Source of the DNA: Pseudoflavonifractor sp. MSJ-30
GTDB taxonomy: Bacteria; Bacillota; Clostridia; Oscillospirales; Oscillospiraceae
DNA length: 45,556 bases
Direction: 5' to 3'
Assembly: GCF_018918045.1 (NCBI RefSeq)
Contig: NZ_JAHLPU010000028.1
Coordinates: 1-45,556 of the forward strand
Shown: positions 23,536 through 32,496 of the stretch, one piece after another
Position numbering within the stretch: position 1 is the stretch's first letter
Layout: the number at the start of each line of letters is the position of its first letter
Made by a program: the position numbers and the translations under genes
Notes under the pieces: model-generated
Databases searched by the model: none
What the model was told of the DNA's origin: nothing
What the model saw: only the letters and a program-made list of their open reading frames with translations

Positions 23536-24549
23536 TTATACAATCAGCAACCCCATGCCCATCAGCAGGCATACGGTCACAAACAATGTAAAAATAGAAG
23601 CTACACTGCTCCATACCACAATTTGGGTCGCCAGCTGCTCATCGCAGCCCATCTGCCCAGCCATAACCGCGCTGGATACCGCTGTAGGCGTTCCGAACAG
23701 AGCGATCAGCGCCGGATAATCCGCGGAGGCACAGTGCAGGACGCCGAATTGATTCAGTACAATGGCCGCCCCCAGCCCTAGTGCCGGAGCAATTACCACC
23801 CGCCAGGCGGAGCCCCAGAGGATCTCCTTCTTCATATCTCCCATGGCAGCGAAATTGAACTGCGCGCCCAGAACGATCAGCGCAAAGGGTGTGGCAATGC
23901 TGCCCGCCTGCTGCAGGGCGGAATACAGAAATCGAAGGTTCCCACCGAGGGTGAATACCACGGACCCAAAAACCGCCTTTTCCACCGCCCGCAGGGCAAT
24001 GCAGAGGAATCCCGCCGCAATGCCCAATATCAAAGGATTGGTCACGATGTTTTTCAGCAGCCTCTTTCCATCCAGCTTTCCGCCGTTGGAACCATAGATG
24101 GACAGGGCCACCACCGCCAGCACATTCAGCAGGGGCACGCAGACCGCCGTTACGACCGTCGCCACCTGAACTGCCTCCTCCCCGCCCAGAGCCTGGGCCA
24201 GGGAAATGCCGATGACCGCCGTGTTGCTGCGAAATGTGCTCTGCAGCAGTGCGCCCTTGCGCCCCGGCTCCCGGGTGAGTCCGGGCGTCAGAAAATACCC
24301 CAGCAGAAAAATGACCAGCACCATTCCCGCCCCGTACAGTGTCAGATCCCAGGGCACGCTGGAAAAAGACTCAATCGTGTAGGTATTCGTAAACAGCATC
24401 AGCGGGATCAGCAGCCGGAACATCAGCTTATTGCCTCCGGCGACAAATTCCTTTGTCAGAAAGCTGCACTGCCGGAGCCCATACCCCAGGGCGATCAGCA
24501 GCACAATGGGCAAAATGGCATTGACCGCGGTCACAAAGATCGTCAGCAT
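23536..24549 (-). CDS. AEC-family permease
   Basis: A 337-residue protein with about ten hydrophobic segments arranged as in the auxin efflux carrier (AEC) group, which in bacteria often moves malate, malonate or other carboxylates. FRSNTAVIGISLAQALGG and the late FGTPTAVSSAVMAGQMG are typical. Its ATG (24549) overlaps the gntR stop as ATGCTGA, so the two are translationally coupled. Divergence from the LeuC/LeuD-like hydratase across a shared operator suggests that it carries the hydratase's substrate or product. Confidence 0.87.
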   Translation of the reverse strand: MLTIFVTAVNAILPIVLLIALGYGLRQCSFLTKEFVAGGNKLMFRLLIPLMLFTNTYTIESFSSVPWDLTLYGAGMVLVIFLLGYFLTPGLTREPGRKGALLQSTFRSNTAVIGISLAQALGGEEAVQVATVVTAVCVPLLNVLAVVALSIYGSNGGKLDGKRLLKNIVTNPLILGIAAGFLCIALRAVEKAVFGSVVFTLGGNLRFLYSALQQAGSIATPFALIVLGAQFNFAAMGDMKKEILWGSAWRVVIAPALGLGAAIVLNQFGVLHCASADYPALIALFGTPTAVSSAVMAGQMGCDEQLATQIVVWSSVASIFTLFVTVCLLMGMGLLIV

Positions 24550-25220
24550 TTCTGTTCCCCCGTTTTCTCTTTCTCTTTGCGGGCAGTCTGGTAGCTGCGC
24601 AGGATGTTCTCCATGCTCCGCCTGATATGCAGTTCCATCGTCTCCCTGCCCCCCGGAACGTCTCCCCGGCGGATGCACTCCAGCATCTGCCGGTGCTCCC
24701 GGATGGAGATTTCTTCATGGGCCGTATCCCGGCCTGCCTTTCCGGCAGAAGGTCCGTTCCACAGGGACAGCAGCAGCGCTTTCAGCCGTTTGTTGCCGTC
24801 CGCGTCCCAGATGGCCATATGGAAGCGCTGATTGTAGGCACTGTATTCCTCCGCCGTCATGGTCCCCCGGTGCTCCTCTGCCCAGCACTGGAGTGCCTCC
24901 AGTTCCTCCAGCGGAGGTCTGGCGTGGATCGCGCCGGCCAGTGCCTCGGATTCCAGCAGCCGGCGAACCTCGAAATGATCCCGAATAAACTTTTCGTCGA
25001 CACCTATTACAATTGCGCCCCGGTTCATCCGCAGCTCCAGCAATCCTTCCGATGCCAGGGACTGAAAGGCCTCCCGCACAGGCGTTCTGGAGACGCCCAG
25101 CCTTGCCGCCGTCTCCGACAAGCTCAGCTCCTCCCCCGGCGCAAACTCTCCGGAAAGCAGCGCCTTCCGCAAAATGGCGGTGATCCGCACCCGGATGGGC
25201 AATACTTCGATGGTTTCCAT
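24543..25220 (-). CDS. GntR-family regulator (FadR/FCD type)
   Basis: A 225-residue regulator with an N-terminal winged helix-turn-helix (GEELSLSETAARLGVSRTPV, then REAFQSLASEGLLEL) and a C-terminal all-helical FCD ligand domain, as in FadR, LldR and related carboxylate sensors. The ATG at 25220 is preferred, with CGGAG ahead; an ATG two codons earlier sits too close to it. It is divergent from the LeuC-like gene. The perfect palindrome at 25404-25423, of the TTGTATACAA type known for FCD regulators, is its likely operator. The ligand is probably the carboxylate of the locus. Confidence 0.93.
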   Translation of the reverse strand: METIEVLPIRVRITAILRKALLSGEFAPGEELSLSETAARLGVSRTPVREAFQSLASEGLLELRMNRGAIVIGVDEKFIRDHFEVRRLLESEALAGAIHARPPLEELEALQCWAEEHRGTMTAEEYSAYNQRFHMAIWDADGNKRLKALLLSLWNGPSAGKAGRDTAHEEISIREHRQMLECIRRGDVPGGRETMELHIRRSMENILRSYQTARKEKEKTGEQKC

Positions 25221-25251
25221 ATACATTCTCCGATTCCGTTCATTTTTTTTT

Positions 25252-25280
25252 ATAGTACCATGTCCGGCAGGAAAAATCAA
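25252..25280 (-). promoter_or_regulatory. promoter of gntR-AEC-nitroreductase
   Basis: On the minus strand TTGATT (25280-25275), a 17-bp spacer and TACTAT (25257-25252). The leader is about 25 bases long. The 20-bp palindrome lies about 125 bases upstream, too far to block this promoter by itself. Confidence 0.55.
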
Positions 25281-25366
25281 CCTTCCGCCGCCCCTGGCAT
25301 CCTGTACAAACACATGTCGTAATTTTTGGATGTATTCACGAATTTATTCTGTTTTTTCATCTCCTA

Positions 25367-25395
25367 TTGCATTGCGGATTGGACTGTGCTATACT
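25367..25395 (+). promoter_or_regulatory. promoter of the LeuC/LeuD-like genes
   Basis: TTGCAT (25367-25372), a 17-bp spacer and TATACT (25390-25395), so transcription should start near 25402, directly at the edge of the palindrome. Confidence 0.7.
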
Positions 25396-25403
25396 GCGTA
25401 CAT

Positions 25404-25423
25404 GAATATTGTATACAATATTC
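25404..25423. promoter_or_regulatory. GntR-type operator, perfect 20-bp palindrome
   Basis: GAATATTGTATACAATATTC equals its own reverse complement. The core TTGTATACAA matches the general form of FCD-type GntR sites. It covers the start of the LeuC-like transcript, where a bound repressor would block initiation. Confidence 0.8.
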
Positions 25424-25449
25424 AATTCAAGAGATTTAGGAGTGATTCC

Positions 25450-26709
25450 ATGCATGCCATTGAAAAGATTCTTGCCCGCAACGCAGGTCTCCCTTCCGTA
25501 AAGACCGGCGAGATCGTCACCGCCAAGGTGGATTTTGCGGAGATCAACGATCTTTATTTGCAGACCGTCTATTCCTTCTACGAAATGGGCGGCGAGAAGG
25601 TCTGGGATAACACCCGGGCTGCCTTTGTGTTTGACCATTACGCCCCCTGCCCAACCATCAAGACCGCATCCAACCACAACGAAATGCGGGAATTCGCCAG
25701 GAAAAACGACCTGAAATACCACTTTGACGTGAACTGCGGCGTATGCCATCAGGTCATGGCCGAGGCGGGCGTTGTCTACCCCGGTATGATCCTGGTCGCC
25801 ACGGACAGCCACACCACCACCCACGGCGCCTTCGGCGCGCTGGGCACCGGCTGCGGCGCTACGGATATGGCCTGCATTCTGATGACCGGCGAGCTGTGGT
25901 TCCGGGTCCCGGAGATCATCGAAATCCGTCTGGAGGGCAAGCCCCAGAAGGGCGTGTACCCCAAGGACGTGATTCTGAACGTGCTTGGCAGAATCAAGGC
26001 CGACGGCGCTGTCTACAAGGCCATCGACTTTACCGGCAGCTATATTGACGCCCTGGATATCCCCGGCCGCATGACTATCTGCAATATGGCCGTGGAAATG
26101 GGCGCCAAGACCGCCTATATGCAGCCCAATCAGGCTGTTCTGGACTATGTGTCCCCACGTGCCGTCCGTCCCTATGAGGTCGTGACCACCGATCCCGATT
26201 TTGTCTATGCGGAAAGCCACCTGTTCAACGTCTCCGAAATGGAACCTGTGGTTTCCTGCCCCAATGATGTGGACAATGTGCACCCCATCTCCGAGATCGC
26301 CGCCCAGAATATCCCCCTGAACCAGGCCTATATCGGCTCCTGCACCAACGGCCGCACGGAGGATCTGGGGCAGGCCGCCGCCATTCTGAAGGGAAAGCAC
26401 ATTCCGCCCTACGCCCGGCTGCTGGTTGTCCCCGCTTCCCGGGATGTCCTGCGGGAGAGCATGGAAAAGGGCTACATCCAGACTCTGATTGATGCCGGCG
26501 CCACATTGGTCACCCCCGGCTGCGCTGCCTGTCTGGGCACCCACGAGGGCCTGCTGGCCCCCGGTGAAAAGTGCATCACCTGCACCAACCGGAATTTCCG
26601 GGGCCGCATGGGTTCCAACCAGGCGGAACTCTTCCTGGCAAGCCCCGCCACCGTGGCGGCCAGTATTCTGAACGGCCGCATTACAGACCCCCGGCCTTAT
26701 CTGGACTGA
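25450..26709 (+). CDS. aconitase-family hydratase, large subunit (LeuC/HacA/DmdA-like)
   Basis: A 419-residue large subunit of the two-part aconitase branch that includes isopropylmalate isomerase, homoaconitase, maleate hydratase and 2,3-dimethylmalate dehydratase. The three [4Fe-4S] ligands are Cys298 in GSCTNGR and Cys358 and Cys361 in CAACLG; DSHTTTHGAFGALGTG is the matching active-site stretch. TAGGAG precedes the ATG at 25450. The length is that of the HacA/DmdA-type subunit, not the 466-residue enterobacterial LeuC. With no leuA or leuB nearby and with a GntR regulator and a permease beside it, a catabolic role on a carboxylate is more likely than leucine synthesis. Substrate unknown. 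Confidence 0.88.
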   Translation: MHAIEKILARNAGLPSVKTGEIVTAKVDFAEINDLYLQTVYSFYEMGGEKVWDNTRAAFVFDHYAPCPTIKTASNHNEMREFARKNDLKYHFDVNCGVCHQVMAEAGVVYPGMILVATDSHTTTHGAFGALGTGCGATDMACILMTGELWFRVPEIIEIRLEGKPQKGVYPKDVILNVLGRIKADGAVYKAIDFTGSYIDALDIPGRMTICNMAVEMGAKTAYMQPNQAVLDYVSPRAVRPYEVVTTDPDFVYAESHLFNVSEMEPVVSCPNDVDNVHPISEIAAQNIPLNQAYIGSCTNGRTEDLGQAAAILKGKHIPPYARLLVVPASRDVLRESMEKGYIQTLIDAGATLVTPGCAACLGTHEGLLAPGEKCITCTNRNFRGRMGSNQAELFLASPATVAASILNGRITDPRPYLD

Positions 26710-26727
26710 GAAAGGAGCAGCTGCGTC

Positions 26728-27228
26728 ATGAAAACAGTATTTGAAGGAAAAGCTCTGGTTGTGGGCAATAACGTGGATACGGATCTTATCTATCCCGGCC
26801 GCTTTCTGGAACTCACGGACCCCAGGGAGATCGGCTCCCATTGTCTCGCGGGCATCTCCGAGGACATCAGTCCCAATTTTCCCGAGGGGGGCATCGTGGT
26901 AGCCGGTACCAACTTTGGCTGCGGCTCCAGCCGGGAGCACGCGCCCATCGCTCTGATCAACATGGGGGCCGCCGCGGTGCTGGCGGACAGCTTTGCCCGG
27001 ATTTTTTTCCGCAACGGCATCAATCTGGGTCTGCCCCTGGTGGTCTGTAAGGGTATCTCCGGGCATGTTCAGAACGGTCAGACCTTGCGTCTGGACCTGA
27101 ACGCCGGTACCGTCACCATTGCGGAAACCGGCGAAATTCTCCATGCGGAGGCTCTGGGCGGCAAGGCAATGGAAATTCTGGAGGCAGGCGGTATCAAGCC
27201 TTTGATGCGCAAACGGTTCGGAAAATAA
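26728..27228 (+). CDS. aconitase-family hydratase, small subunit (LeuD-like)
   Basis: A 166-residue swivelling subunit that pairs with the preceding gene. NFGCGSSREHAP is the family signature. The substrate loop near residues 27-31 reads RFLEL, where leucine-pathway enzymes usually have RYLNT or similar, which again hints at another substrate. GAAAGGAG precedes the ATG, 18 bp after the large-subunit stop. No clear terminator follows; the malic enzyme promoter begins 90 bp later. Confidence 0.9.
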   Translation: MKTVFEGKALVVGNNVDTDLIYPGRFLELTDPREIGSHCLAGISEDISPNFPEGGIVVAGTNFGCGSSREHAPIALINMGAAAVLADSFARIFFRNGINLGLPLVVCKGISGHVQNGQTLRLDLNAGTVTIAETGEILHAEALGGKAMEILEAGGIKPLMRKRFGK

Positions 27229-27317
27229 GTTTTTCTGATTCAGGAACCACATTTGTCGTTTTACACAGTTTCCATATTCTCAAAAATACGTATCTTGGAT
27301 AATTTTTCAGAAAGTTA

Positions 27318-27346
27318 TTTACAATTTAGACATTTTCTGGTACAAT
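27318..27346 (+). promoter_or_regulatory. promoter of the malic enzyme gene
   Basis: TTTACA (27318-27323), a 17-bp spacer and TACAAT (27341-27346) in an AT-rich stretch, with a leader of about 55 bases before the ATG at 27409. Confidence 0.75.
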
Positions 27347-27408
27347 GACTTTGTCGGTGACCCTGCCTGGCCATCGGCATCAGATATGTACAATTAGGAG
27401 GATTCATT

Positions 27409-28581
27409 ATGGATTACGCAAAGGAGGCCCTGCGCCTCCACGCTGAGTGGAAGGGCAAGATTGAGGTCAAGGCAACTGTGCCTGTAGAGACCAAGGATGA
27501 CCTGTCCCTGGCCTACACCCCCGGTGTCGCAGCTCCCTGTCTGGAGATCCAGGCCCATCCCGAGAAGTCCTACGAGCTGACCCGCCGCCACAACCTCTGC
27601 GCCGTCATCACCGACGGTTCCGCCGTTCTGGGTCTGGGCGACATCGGCCCCGAGGCCGGTATGCCCGTTATGGAGGGCAAGTGTGTTCTCTTTAAGTCCT
27701 TCGGCGATGTGGACGCCTTCCCTCTGTGCGTCAAGACTCAGGATGTGGACGAGTTTGTCAACGCCGTCTACCTGATTTCCGGCTCCTTCGGCGGCATCAA
27801 CCTGGAGGACATCTCCGCCCCCCGCTGCTTTGAGATCGAGCGGAAGCTGAAGGAAAAGTGCGACATTCCCATCTTCCACGACGACCAGCACGGCACCGCC
27901 GTCATCACCCTGGCCGGACTGACCAACGCGCTGAAGGTCGTCGGCAAGAAGAAGGAGGATGTGAAGATCGTCACCTCCGGTGCCGGCGCAGCCGCCATCG
28001 CCATTGTGAAGCTGCTGCTCTCCGCCGGCTTCAAGAACATCGTCATGACCGACCGCACCGGCGCGATCTACGCCGGCCGTGAGAAGCTGAACTGGATCAA
28101 GGAAGAGATGGCCCAGGTTACCAACCTGCAGCATGAGTCCGGCAAGCTGGCCGACGTCATCAAGGGCGCCGACGTGTTTATCGGTGTCTCCGCTCCCGGT
28201 ACTCTGACCAGGGAAATGGTTCAGACTATGAACAAGGACGCCATCGTCTTCGCCTGTGCCAACCCCACCCCCGAGATCTTCCCGGATGAGGCCAAGGCCG
28301 GCGGCGCCGCCGTTGTCTCTACCGGCCGCAGCGACTACCCCAACCAGATCAACAACGTTCTTGCCTTCCCCGGCATCTTCCGCGGCGCTTTCGATGTCCG
28401 CGCTTCCGATATCAATGAAGAAATGAAGATGGCCGCCGCTGAGGCTCTGGCGAATCTGGTCTCCCCCGAGGAGCTGAGCGCCGATTACATCATCCCCGCC
28501 GCTTTTGACAAGCGCGTCGGTCCCGCCGTGGCCAAGGCCGTGGCAGAAGCCGCCCGCAAGTCCGGAGTGGCCCGCATTTAA
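27409..28581 (+). CDS. NAD(P)-dependent malic enzyme
   Basis: A 390-residue short-form malic enzyme that converts malate to pyruvate and CO2 while reducing NAD(P). The malate-binding domain has YTPGVAAPCLEI and FHDDQHGTAVITLAGL, and the nucleotide fold follows with GAGAAAIAIVKLL. TAGGAGG precedes the ATG. The next gene, 57 bp on, is a 2HCT carrier that fits malate or citrate uptake, so the two form a simple malate fermentation unit. The codon usage is the most biased of the catabolic genes, which suggests high expression. Confidence 0.95.
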   Translation: MDYAKEALRLHAEWKGKIEVKATVPVETKDDLSLAYTPGVAAPCLEIQAHPEKSYELTRRHNLCAVITDGSAVLGLGDIGPEAGMPVMEGKCVLFKSFGDVDAFPLCVKTQDVDEFVNAVYLISGSFGGINLEDISAPRCFEIERKLKEKCDIPIFHDDQHGTAVITLAGLTNALKVVGKKKEDVKIVTSGAGAAAIAIVKLLLSAGFKNIVMTDRTGAIYAGREKLNWIKEEMAQVTNLQHESGKLADVIKGADVFIGVSAPGTLTREMVQTMNKDAIVFACANPTPEIFPDEAKAGGAAVVSTGRSDYPNQINNVLAFPGIFRGAFDVRASDINEEMKMAAAEALANLVSPEELSADYIIPAAFDKRVGPAVAKAVAEAARKSGVARI

Positions 28582-28638
28582 CACTAAGCGACTAAGAGGA
28601 TCTATTCATCCGCACACACATGAAAAGGAGATTTAATC

Positions 28639-30039
28639 ATGGCTAAAGACGCAAAGACTCTGGAAAAGAAGCCTTACCAGCTGTTCAATCTGCCCTGGTA
28701 CTACTTCGCCATCTTCGCGGTGGTGGTTCTGGCCGCTGCTTATCTGGGCGTTCTGCCCACCGGCATGGCCGGCTGCTTCGCCTTTATGATCGTTCTGGGC
28801 ACCATCCTGAATGAGATCGGTGACCACACACCCATCATCCGCTCCTACCTTGGCGGCGGCGCCATCGTCGTTATCTTCGGCTCCGCCCTGCTGGACTACT
28901 TCCATCTGCTGCCCCACCTGCTGAAGACTCTGGAGGACGGCACGAAGGTCTACGCCAATTTCGTCAAGGCTGACGTGGTCGGCAGCATCGGTTCCTTCTT
29001 CAAGCCCACCGGCGCGTTCCTGGACTTCTACATCGCCGCTCTGATCACCGGCTCCATTCTGGGCATGAACCGGAAGCTGCTGGTCAAGGCCGCTGCCCGT
29101 TACTTCCCCGCCATCTTCGGCGGCCTGATCCTCTCCTTCGCTCTGTGCAGCCTGGTCGGCGCCGTTACCGGCTTTGGCTGGGCCAAGGCTCTGCTGCTGA
29201 TCGCTCTGCCCATCATGGGCGGCGGCATGGGCGCAGGCGCTACCCCCCTGTCCAAGATTTTTGACTCCGCCGGAGCCATGACCGCCGAGGAGGCGCTGTC
29301 CGTTATGACCCCCGCTGTCGCCATCGGCAACGCCATCTCCATCGTGATTGCCGGTATCGTTGTCAAGGCCATCACCAGCAAGAGCTGGAACGGACAGGGC
29401 CAGCTGATGCAGGCCGGCAGCATTGATCCCGCCGAGTTGGAGATCAGCCCTGAGATGCAGGCCAAGCGCGACAAGATCGACGTTACCAATCTGGGCATTG
29501 GCCTGTTCGTCTCCTGCGCCTTCTTCGCCTGGGGCTACATTGTGGCCAAGGGTTGGAGCACTCTGGTTCCCAAGGTCACCATCCACGCCTATGCCTGGAT
29601 GATCATCACCGTGGCCATCTGCAAGGTCACCCAGATTATCCCCGAGCGCATCGAAGTCGCCTGCTATCAGTGGTTCCAGTTCATCATGAAGAACCTGACC
29701 CCCACCCTGCTGGTCGGCATCGGCCTGTGCTATCTGGATATCGGCAAGGTCATTGATAGCTTCACCATCCAGTATCTGATTATGTGCCTGGTCACCTGCC
29801 TTGGCGCTTTCTTCGGCGCTGCTATTGTCGGCAAGTTCGTAGGCTTCTACCCCGTGGAGTCCGGCCTGACCGCCGGCCTGTGCATGTCCAACATGGGCGG
29901 CACCGGTGACGTGGCTGTTCTGTCCGCCGCAAACCGCATGGAGCTGATGCCCTTCGCACAGATCTCCTCCCGTCTGGGCGGCGCCATCATCCTGCTGCTG
30001 GGCAGCGTGATGCTGTCTACCATGGCGCAGCTGCTGTAA
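28639..30039 (+). CDS. 2-hydroxycarboxylate (citrate/malate) transporter, 2HCT family
   Basis: A 466-residue membrane protein of the CitS/CimH/MaeN group, which takes up citrate, malate or lactate with Na+ or H+ or exchanges them. Two re-entrant-loop GGXG-type motifs are visible: GGGMGAGATPLS in the first half and SNMGGTGDVAVLSAA with RMELMPFAQISSRLGG near the end, where the substrate Arg lies. AAAAGGAG precedes the ATG. Together with malic enzyme it probably imports malate. A strong terminator closes the unit. Confidence 0.93.
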   Translation: MAKDAKTLEKKPYQLFNLPWYYFAIFAVVVLAAAYLGVLPTGMAGCFAFMIVLGTILNEIGDHTPIIRSYLGGGAIVVIFGSALLDYFHLLPHLLKTLEDGTKVYANFVKADVVGSIGSFFKPTGAFLDFYIAALITGSILGMNRKLLVKAAARYFPAIFGGLILSFALCSLVGAVTGFGWAKALLLIALPIMGGGMGAGATPLSKIFDSAGAMTAEEALSVMTPAVAIGNAISIVIAGIVVKAITSKSWNGQGQLMQAGSIDPAELEISPEMQAKRDKIDVTNLGIGLFVSCAFFAWGYIVAKGWSTLVPKVTIHAYAWMIITVAICKVTQIIPERIEVACYQWFQFIMKNLTPTLLVGIGLCYLDIGKVIDSFTIQYLIMCLVTCLGAFFGAAIVGKFVGFYPVESGLTAGLCMSNMGGTGDVAVLSAANRMELMPFAQISSRLGGAIILLLGSVMLSTMAQLL

Positions 30040-30051
30040 CGCAAAATTCTT

Positions 30052-30085
30052 TTGGGGCGCTGCTTCGGCAGCGTCCCAATTTTTT
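30052..30085 (+). terminator. terminator of the malic enzyme-carrier unit
   Basis: TTGGGGCGCTGC and GCAGCGTCCCAA pair around a TTCG tetraloop, followed by TTTTTT. This is a textbook intrinsic terminator. Confidence 0.92.
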
Positions 30086-30098
30086 CAGGAGAAACCAT

Positions 30099-30683
30099 AT
30101 GGATTGTATCAACTGCGGGAAAGAAACTTCCCATTACCCCTTCCACGTCCTTCAGGTTCTGACTCTTCACGTCCGGGACCTGAAGGGAGACAAACGCATT
30201 CAGGCTTTGGGGGACTTCGAGGACTACGCCGTCTGCCGGGATTGCGCCCAAACAAAACTGGACACTATTCTGAACAACCGCTCCGCCCTTCTTCGGGGCC
30301 TGGCCCCCTTTGCGGCGGCTCAGATTCTGGGAATCGTCCTGGCCGCCGTAACCTGGAACGGGGAAGGTGTCCTTCGCCTGCTGGGACTTGCCATGACCGT
30401 CTGCGGTCTGCTGGGGCTTACAGGCACCTGGCAGCGCCTGATGCAGAAAAAGCGGACTTTTTCCGCTCTTTCTCCGGAAGACGCCCTGCATCAGGCTGCC
30501 TGGGATGTTCTGCTGGACAACGCCCCCAAGAAATATGACATCAACGACATCACCTATATTCCCATCGACGAGCAAACCCTGGCCCGCAAAAACGGGGACC
30601 TGATGCTCCTCTACAACCTGCTCCCGGAGATTGCCGTCCAGGCCTATAACCGGATCCACGGTCTGGAGGAAGCCGGGGAATAA
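30099..30683 (+). CDS. zinc-ribbon membrane protein of unknown function
   Basis: A 194-residue protein I do not recognise. The N-terminus has MDCINCGKE and, about 45 residues on, AVCRDCAQ, so two CxxC pairs could bind zinc. Two hydrophobic helices lie at about residues 68-85 and 90-110, and the C-terminal 70 residues are soluble, ending with [20 protein letters not shown]. It lies 14 bp after the terminator and directly before the phosphofructokinase promoter. The start at 30099 is supported by CAGGAGAAACC just ahead. I see no promoter between the terminator and the gene, so it may depend on read-through. Real by codon usage; role unknown. Confidence 0.7.
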   Translation: MDCINCGKETSHYPFHVLQVLTLHVRDLKGDKRIQALGDFEDYAVCRDCAQTKLDTILNNRSALLRGLAPFAAAQILGIVLAAVTWNGEGVLRLLGLAMTVCGLLGLTGTWQRLMQKKRTFSALSPEDALHQAAWDVLLDNAPKKYDINDITYIPIDEQTLARKNGDLMLLYNLLPEIAVQAYNRIHGLEEAGE

Positions 30684-30714
30684 GTCAATTTTCCGAGAAA
30701 AACGCAAATACCTA

Positions 30715-30743
30715 TTTACCTTTTCCCGAAAATGGAGTATAAT
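30715..30743 (+). promoter_or_regulatory. promoter of the PPi-phosphofructokinase gene
   Basis: TTTACC (30715-30720), a 17-bp spacer and a perfect TATAAT (30738-30743), followed by AAGGAG ahead of the ATG at 30790. Confidence 0.8.
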
Positions 30744-30789
30744 GTCCCCCGGAGAAATCTACTTAAAATTTGCAAGGAGTGTTTTTTTC

Positions 30790-32448
30790 ATGGAACTGTC
30801 CCCTCTTCAGATGGCCAGATACCAGTATAACCCCAAGCTTCCGGGTATGCTGCGCAATGGCATCTCCGATATTTGCGTCCGCGACGGCGAAGCCACCGAG
30901 AGCGTAGCCGATCAGGAAAAGATCAAGGCCCTGTTCCCCAATACCTACGGCAAGAATGAGATCACCTTCCAGAAGGGCAAGAACACCTCCGCGGCCAGAA
31001 AGCAGGTCGTGGGTGTCATCCTCTCCGGCGGTCAGGCTCCCGGCGGCCACAACGTGATTTGCGGCCTGTATGACGCACTGAAGGCCTGCGACAAGGAGAA
31101 TGTCCTCTACGGCTTCAAGGGCGGCCCCAGCGGTCTGCTGGAAGACGACTACGTGGTCTTTGACGACGCATACATCAACCAGTACCGCAACACCGGCGGA
31201 TTTGATATCATCGGCTCCGGCAGAACCAAGCTGGAGACCGAGGAGCAGTTTGCCGTGGCTGAGGGTGTGTGCAAAAAGCACGGCATCACCGCCATCGTCA
31301 TCATCGGCGGCGATGACTCCAACACCAACGCCGCCGTACTGGCCGAGTATTTTGCCGCCCACAATTCCGGCATCCAGGTCATCGGCTGCCCCAAGACCAT
31401 TGACGGCGACCTGAAGAACGAGGACATTGAGTGCTCCTTCGGCTTCGATACCGCCACCAAGACCTATAGTGAAATCATCGGCAACATCGAGCGGGACGCC
31501 AACTCTGCCAAGAAGTATTGGCACTTCGTCAAGGTTATGGGCCGTTCCGCCTCCCACGTGGCTCTGGAGTGTGCTCTGGAGACCCAGCCCAACATCTGCC
31601 TGATTGGTGAGGAAGTGGCCGCCAAGAAGATGTCCCTGGCACAGATTGCCGACTACATCGCTGATTCCGTGGCCAGCCGCGCCGCCAAGGGCTGGAACTT
31701 CGGCGTTGCCATCATTCCCGAGGGCATCGTGGAGTTCGTTCCCGAGTTCTCCGTACTGATTGCCGAGATCAATGAGCTGCTGGCCGGTGAGAAGACTGCC
31801 GAGTTCAATGCCCTGCCCACCTGGAAGGAAAAGTATGCCTTCATCAAGGCCGGTCTGACCAAGGCATCCATGGAAGTCTTTGCCATCCTGCCTGAGAGCA
31901 TCCAGCAGCAGCTGTTCCTGGAGCGCGACCCCCACGGCAACGTGCAGGTCTCTCTGATTGAATCCGAGAAGCTGTTCTCCGCCCTGGTCAAGGACAACCT
32001 GGCCGCCCGGAAGGCCGCCGGCACCTACAACGGCAAGTTCTCCACCCAGCACCACTTCCTGGGCTATGAGGGCCGCTGCGCATTCCCCTCCAACTTCGAT
32101 GCCGACTACTGCTACTCCCTGGGCTACAACGCCTTCATGCTGATTCAGTACGGTTACACCGGCTATCTGTCCAAGGTCTCCAACCTGTCCAAGCCCGCGG
32201 AAGAGTGGGTCGCAGGCGGCATGCCCATCACCAAGATGATGAACATGGAGCGGAGAAACGGCAAGGACAAGCCCGTTATCCGTAAGGCCCTGGTGGAGCT
32301 GGACGGCAAGCCTTTCCAGTATTTTGCAGAACACAGAGCCCAGTGGGCCGTGGAGACCTGCTATGTCTACCCCGGCGCCATCCAGTACTTCGGACCCCGT
32401 GAGGTCTGCGATCTGACCACCCGCACTCTGGCTCTGGAAAAGGCGTAA
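30790..32448 (+). CDS. pfp: diphosphate--fructose-6-phosphate 1-phosphotransferase
   Basis: A 552-residue PPi-dependent phosphofructokinase of the long (plant beta-like) type, which phosphorylates fructose 6-phosphate reversibly with pyrophosphate in glycolysis. GGQAPGG at 80-86 binds the phosphoryl donor. GGDDS at 173-177 has the Asp that replaces the second Gly of ATP enzymes and marks PPi use. PKTIDGD at 201-207 is the catalytic loop, and MGRSASH follows at 250-256. The ATG at 30790 gives the family N-terminus. It has its own strong promoter and terminator, as befits a central-metabolism gene. Confidence 0.96.
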   Translation: MELSPLQMARYQYNPKLPGMLRNGISDICVRDGEATESVADQEKIKALFPNTYGKNEITFQKGKNTSAARKQVVGVILSGGQAPGGHNVICGLYDALKACDKENVLYGFKGGPSGLLEDDYVVFDDAYINQYRNTGGFDIIGSGRTKLETEEQFAVAEGVCKKHGITAIVIIGGDDSNTNAAVLAEYFAAHNSGIQVIGCPKTIDGDLKNEDIECSFGFDTATKTYSEIIGNIERDANSAKKYWHFVKVMGRSASHVALECALETQPNICLIGEEVAAKKMSLAQIADYIADSVASRAAKGWNFGVAIIPEGIVEFVPEFSVLIAEINELLAGEKTAEFNALPTWKEKYAFIKAGLTKASMEVFAILPESIQQQLFLERDPHGNVQVSLIESEKLFSALVKDNLAARKAAGTYNGKFSTQHHFLGYEGRCAFPSNFDADYCYSLGYNAFMLIQYGYTGYLSKVSNLSKPAEEWVAGGMPITKMMNMERRNGKDKPVIRKALVELDGKPFQYFAEHRAQWAVETCYVYPGAIQYFGPREVCDLTTRTLALEKA

Positions 32449-32460
32449 CTCCATAGTTTT

Positions 32461-32496
32461 TCGCCCGGCTCCCTGGTGGAGCCGGGCGATTTGTTT
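32461..32496 (+). terminator. terminator of the PPi-phosphofructokinase gene
   Basis: TCGCCCGGCTCC and GGAGCCGGGCGA form a perfect 12-bp stem with a CTGGT loop, followed by TTTGTTT, right at the stop codon of the convergent deformylase-like gene. Confidence 0.9.
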
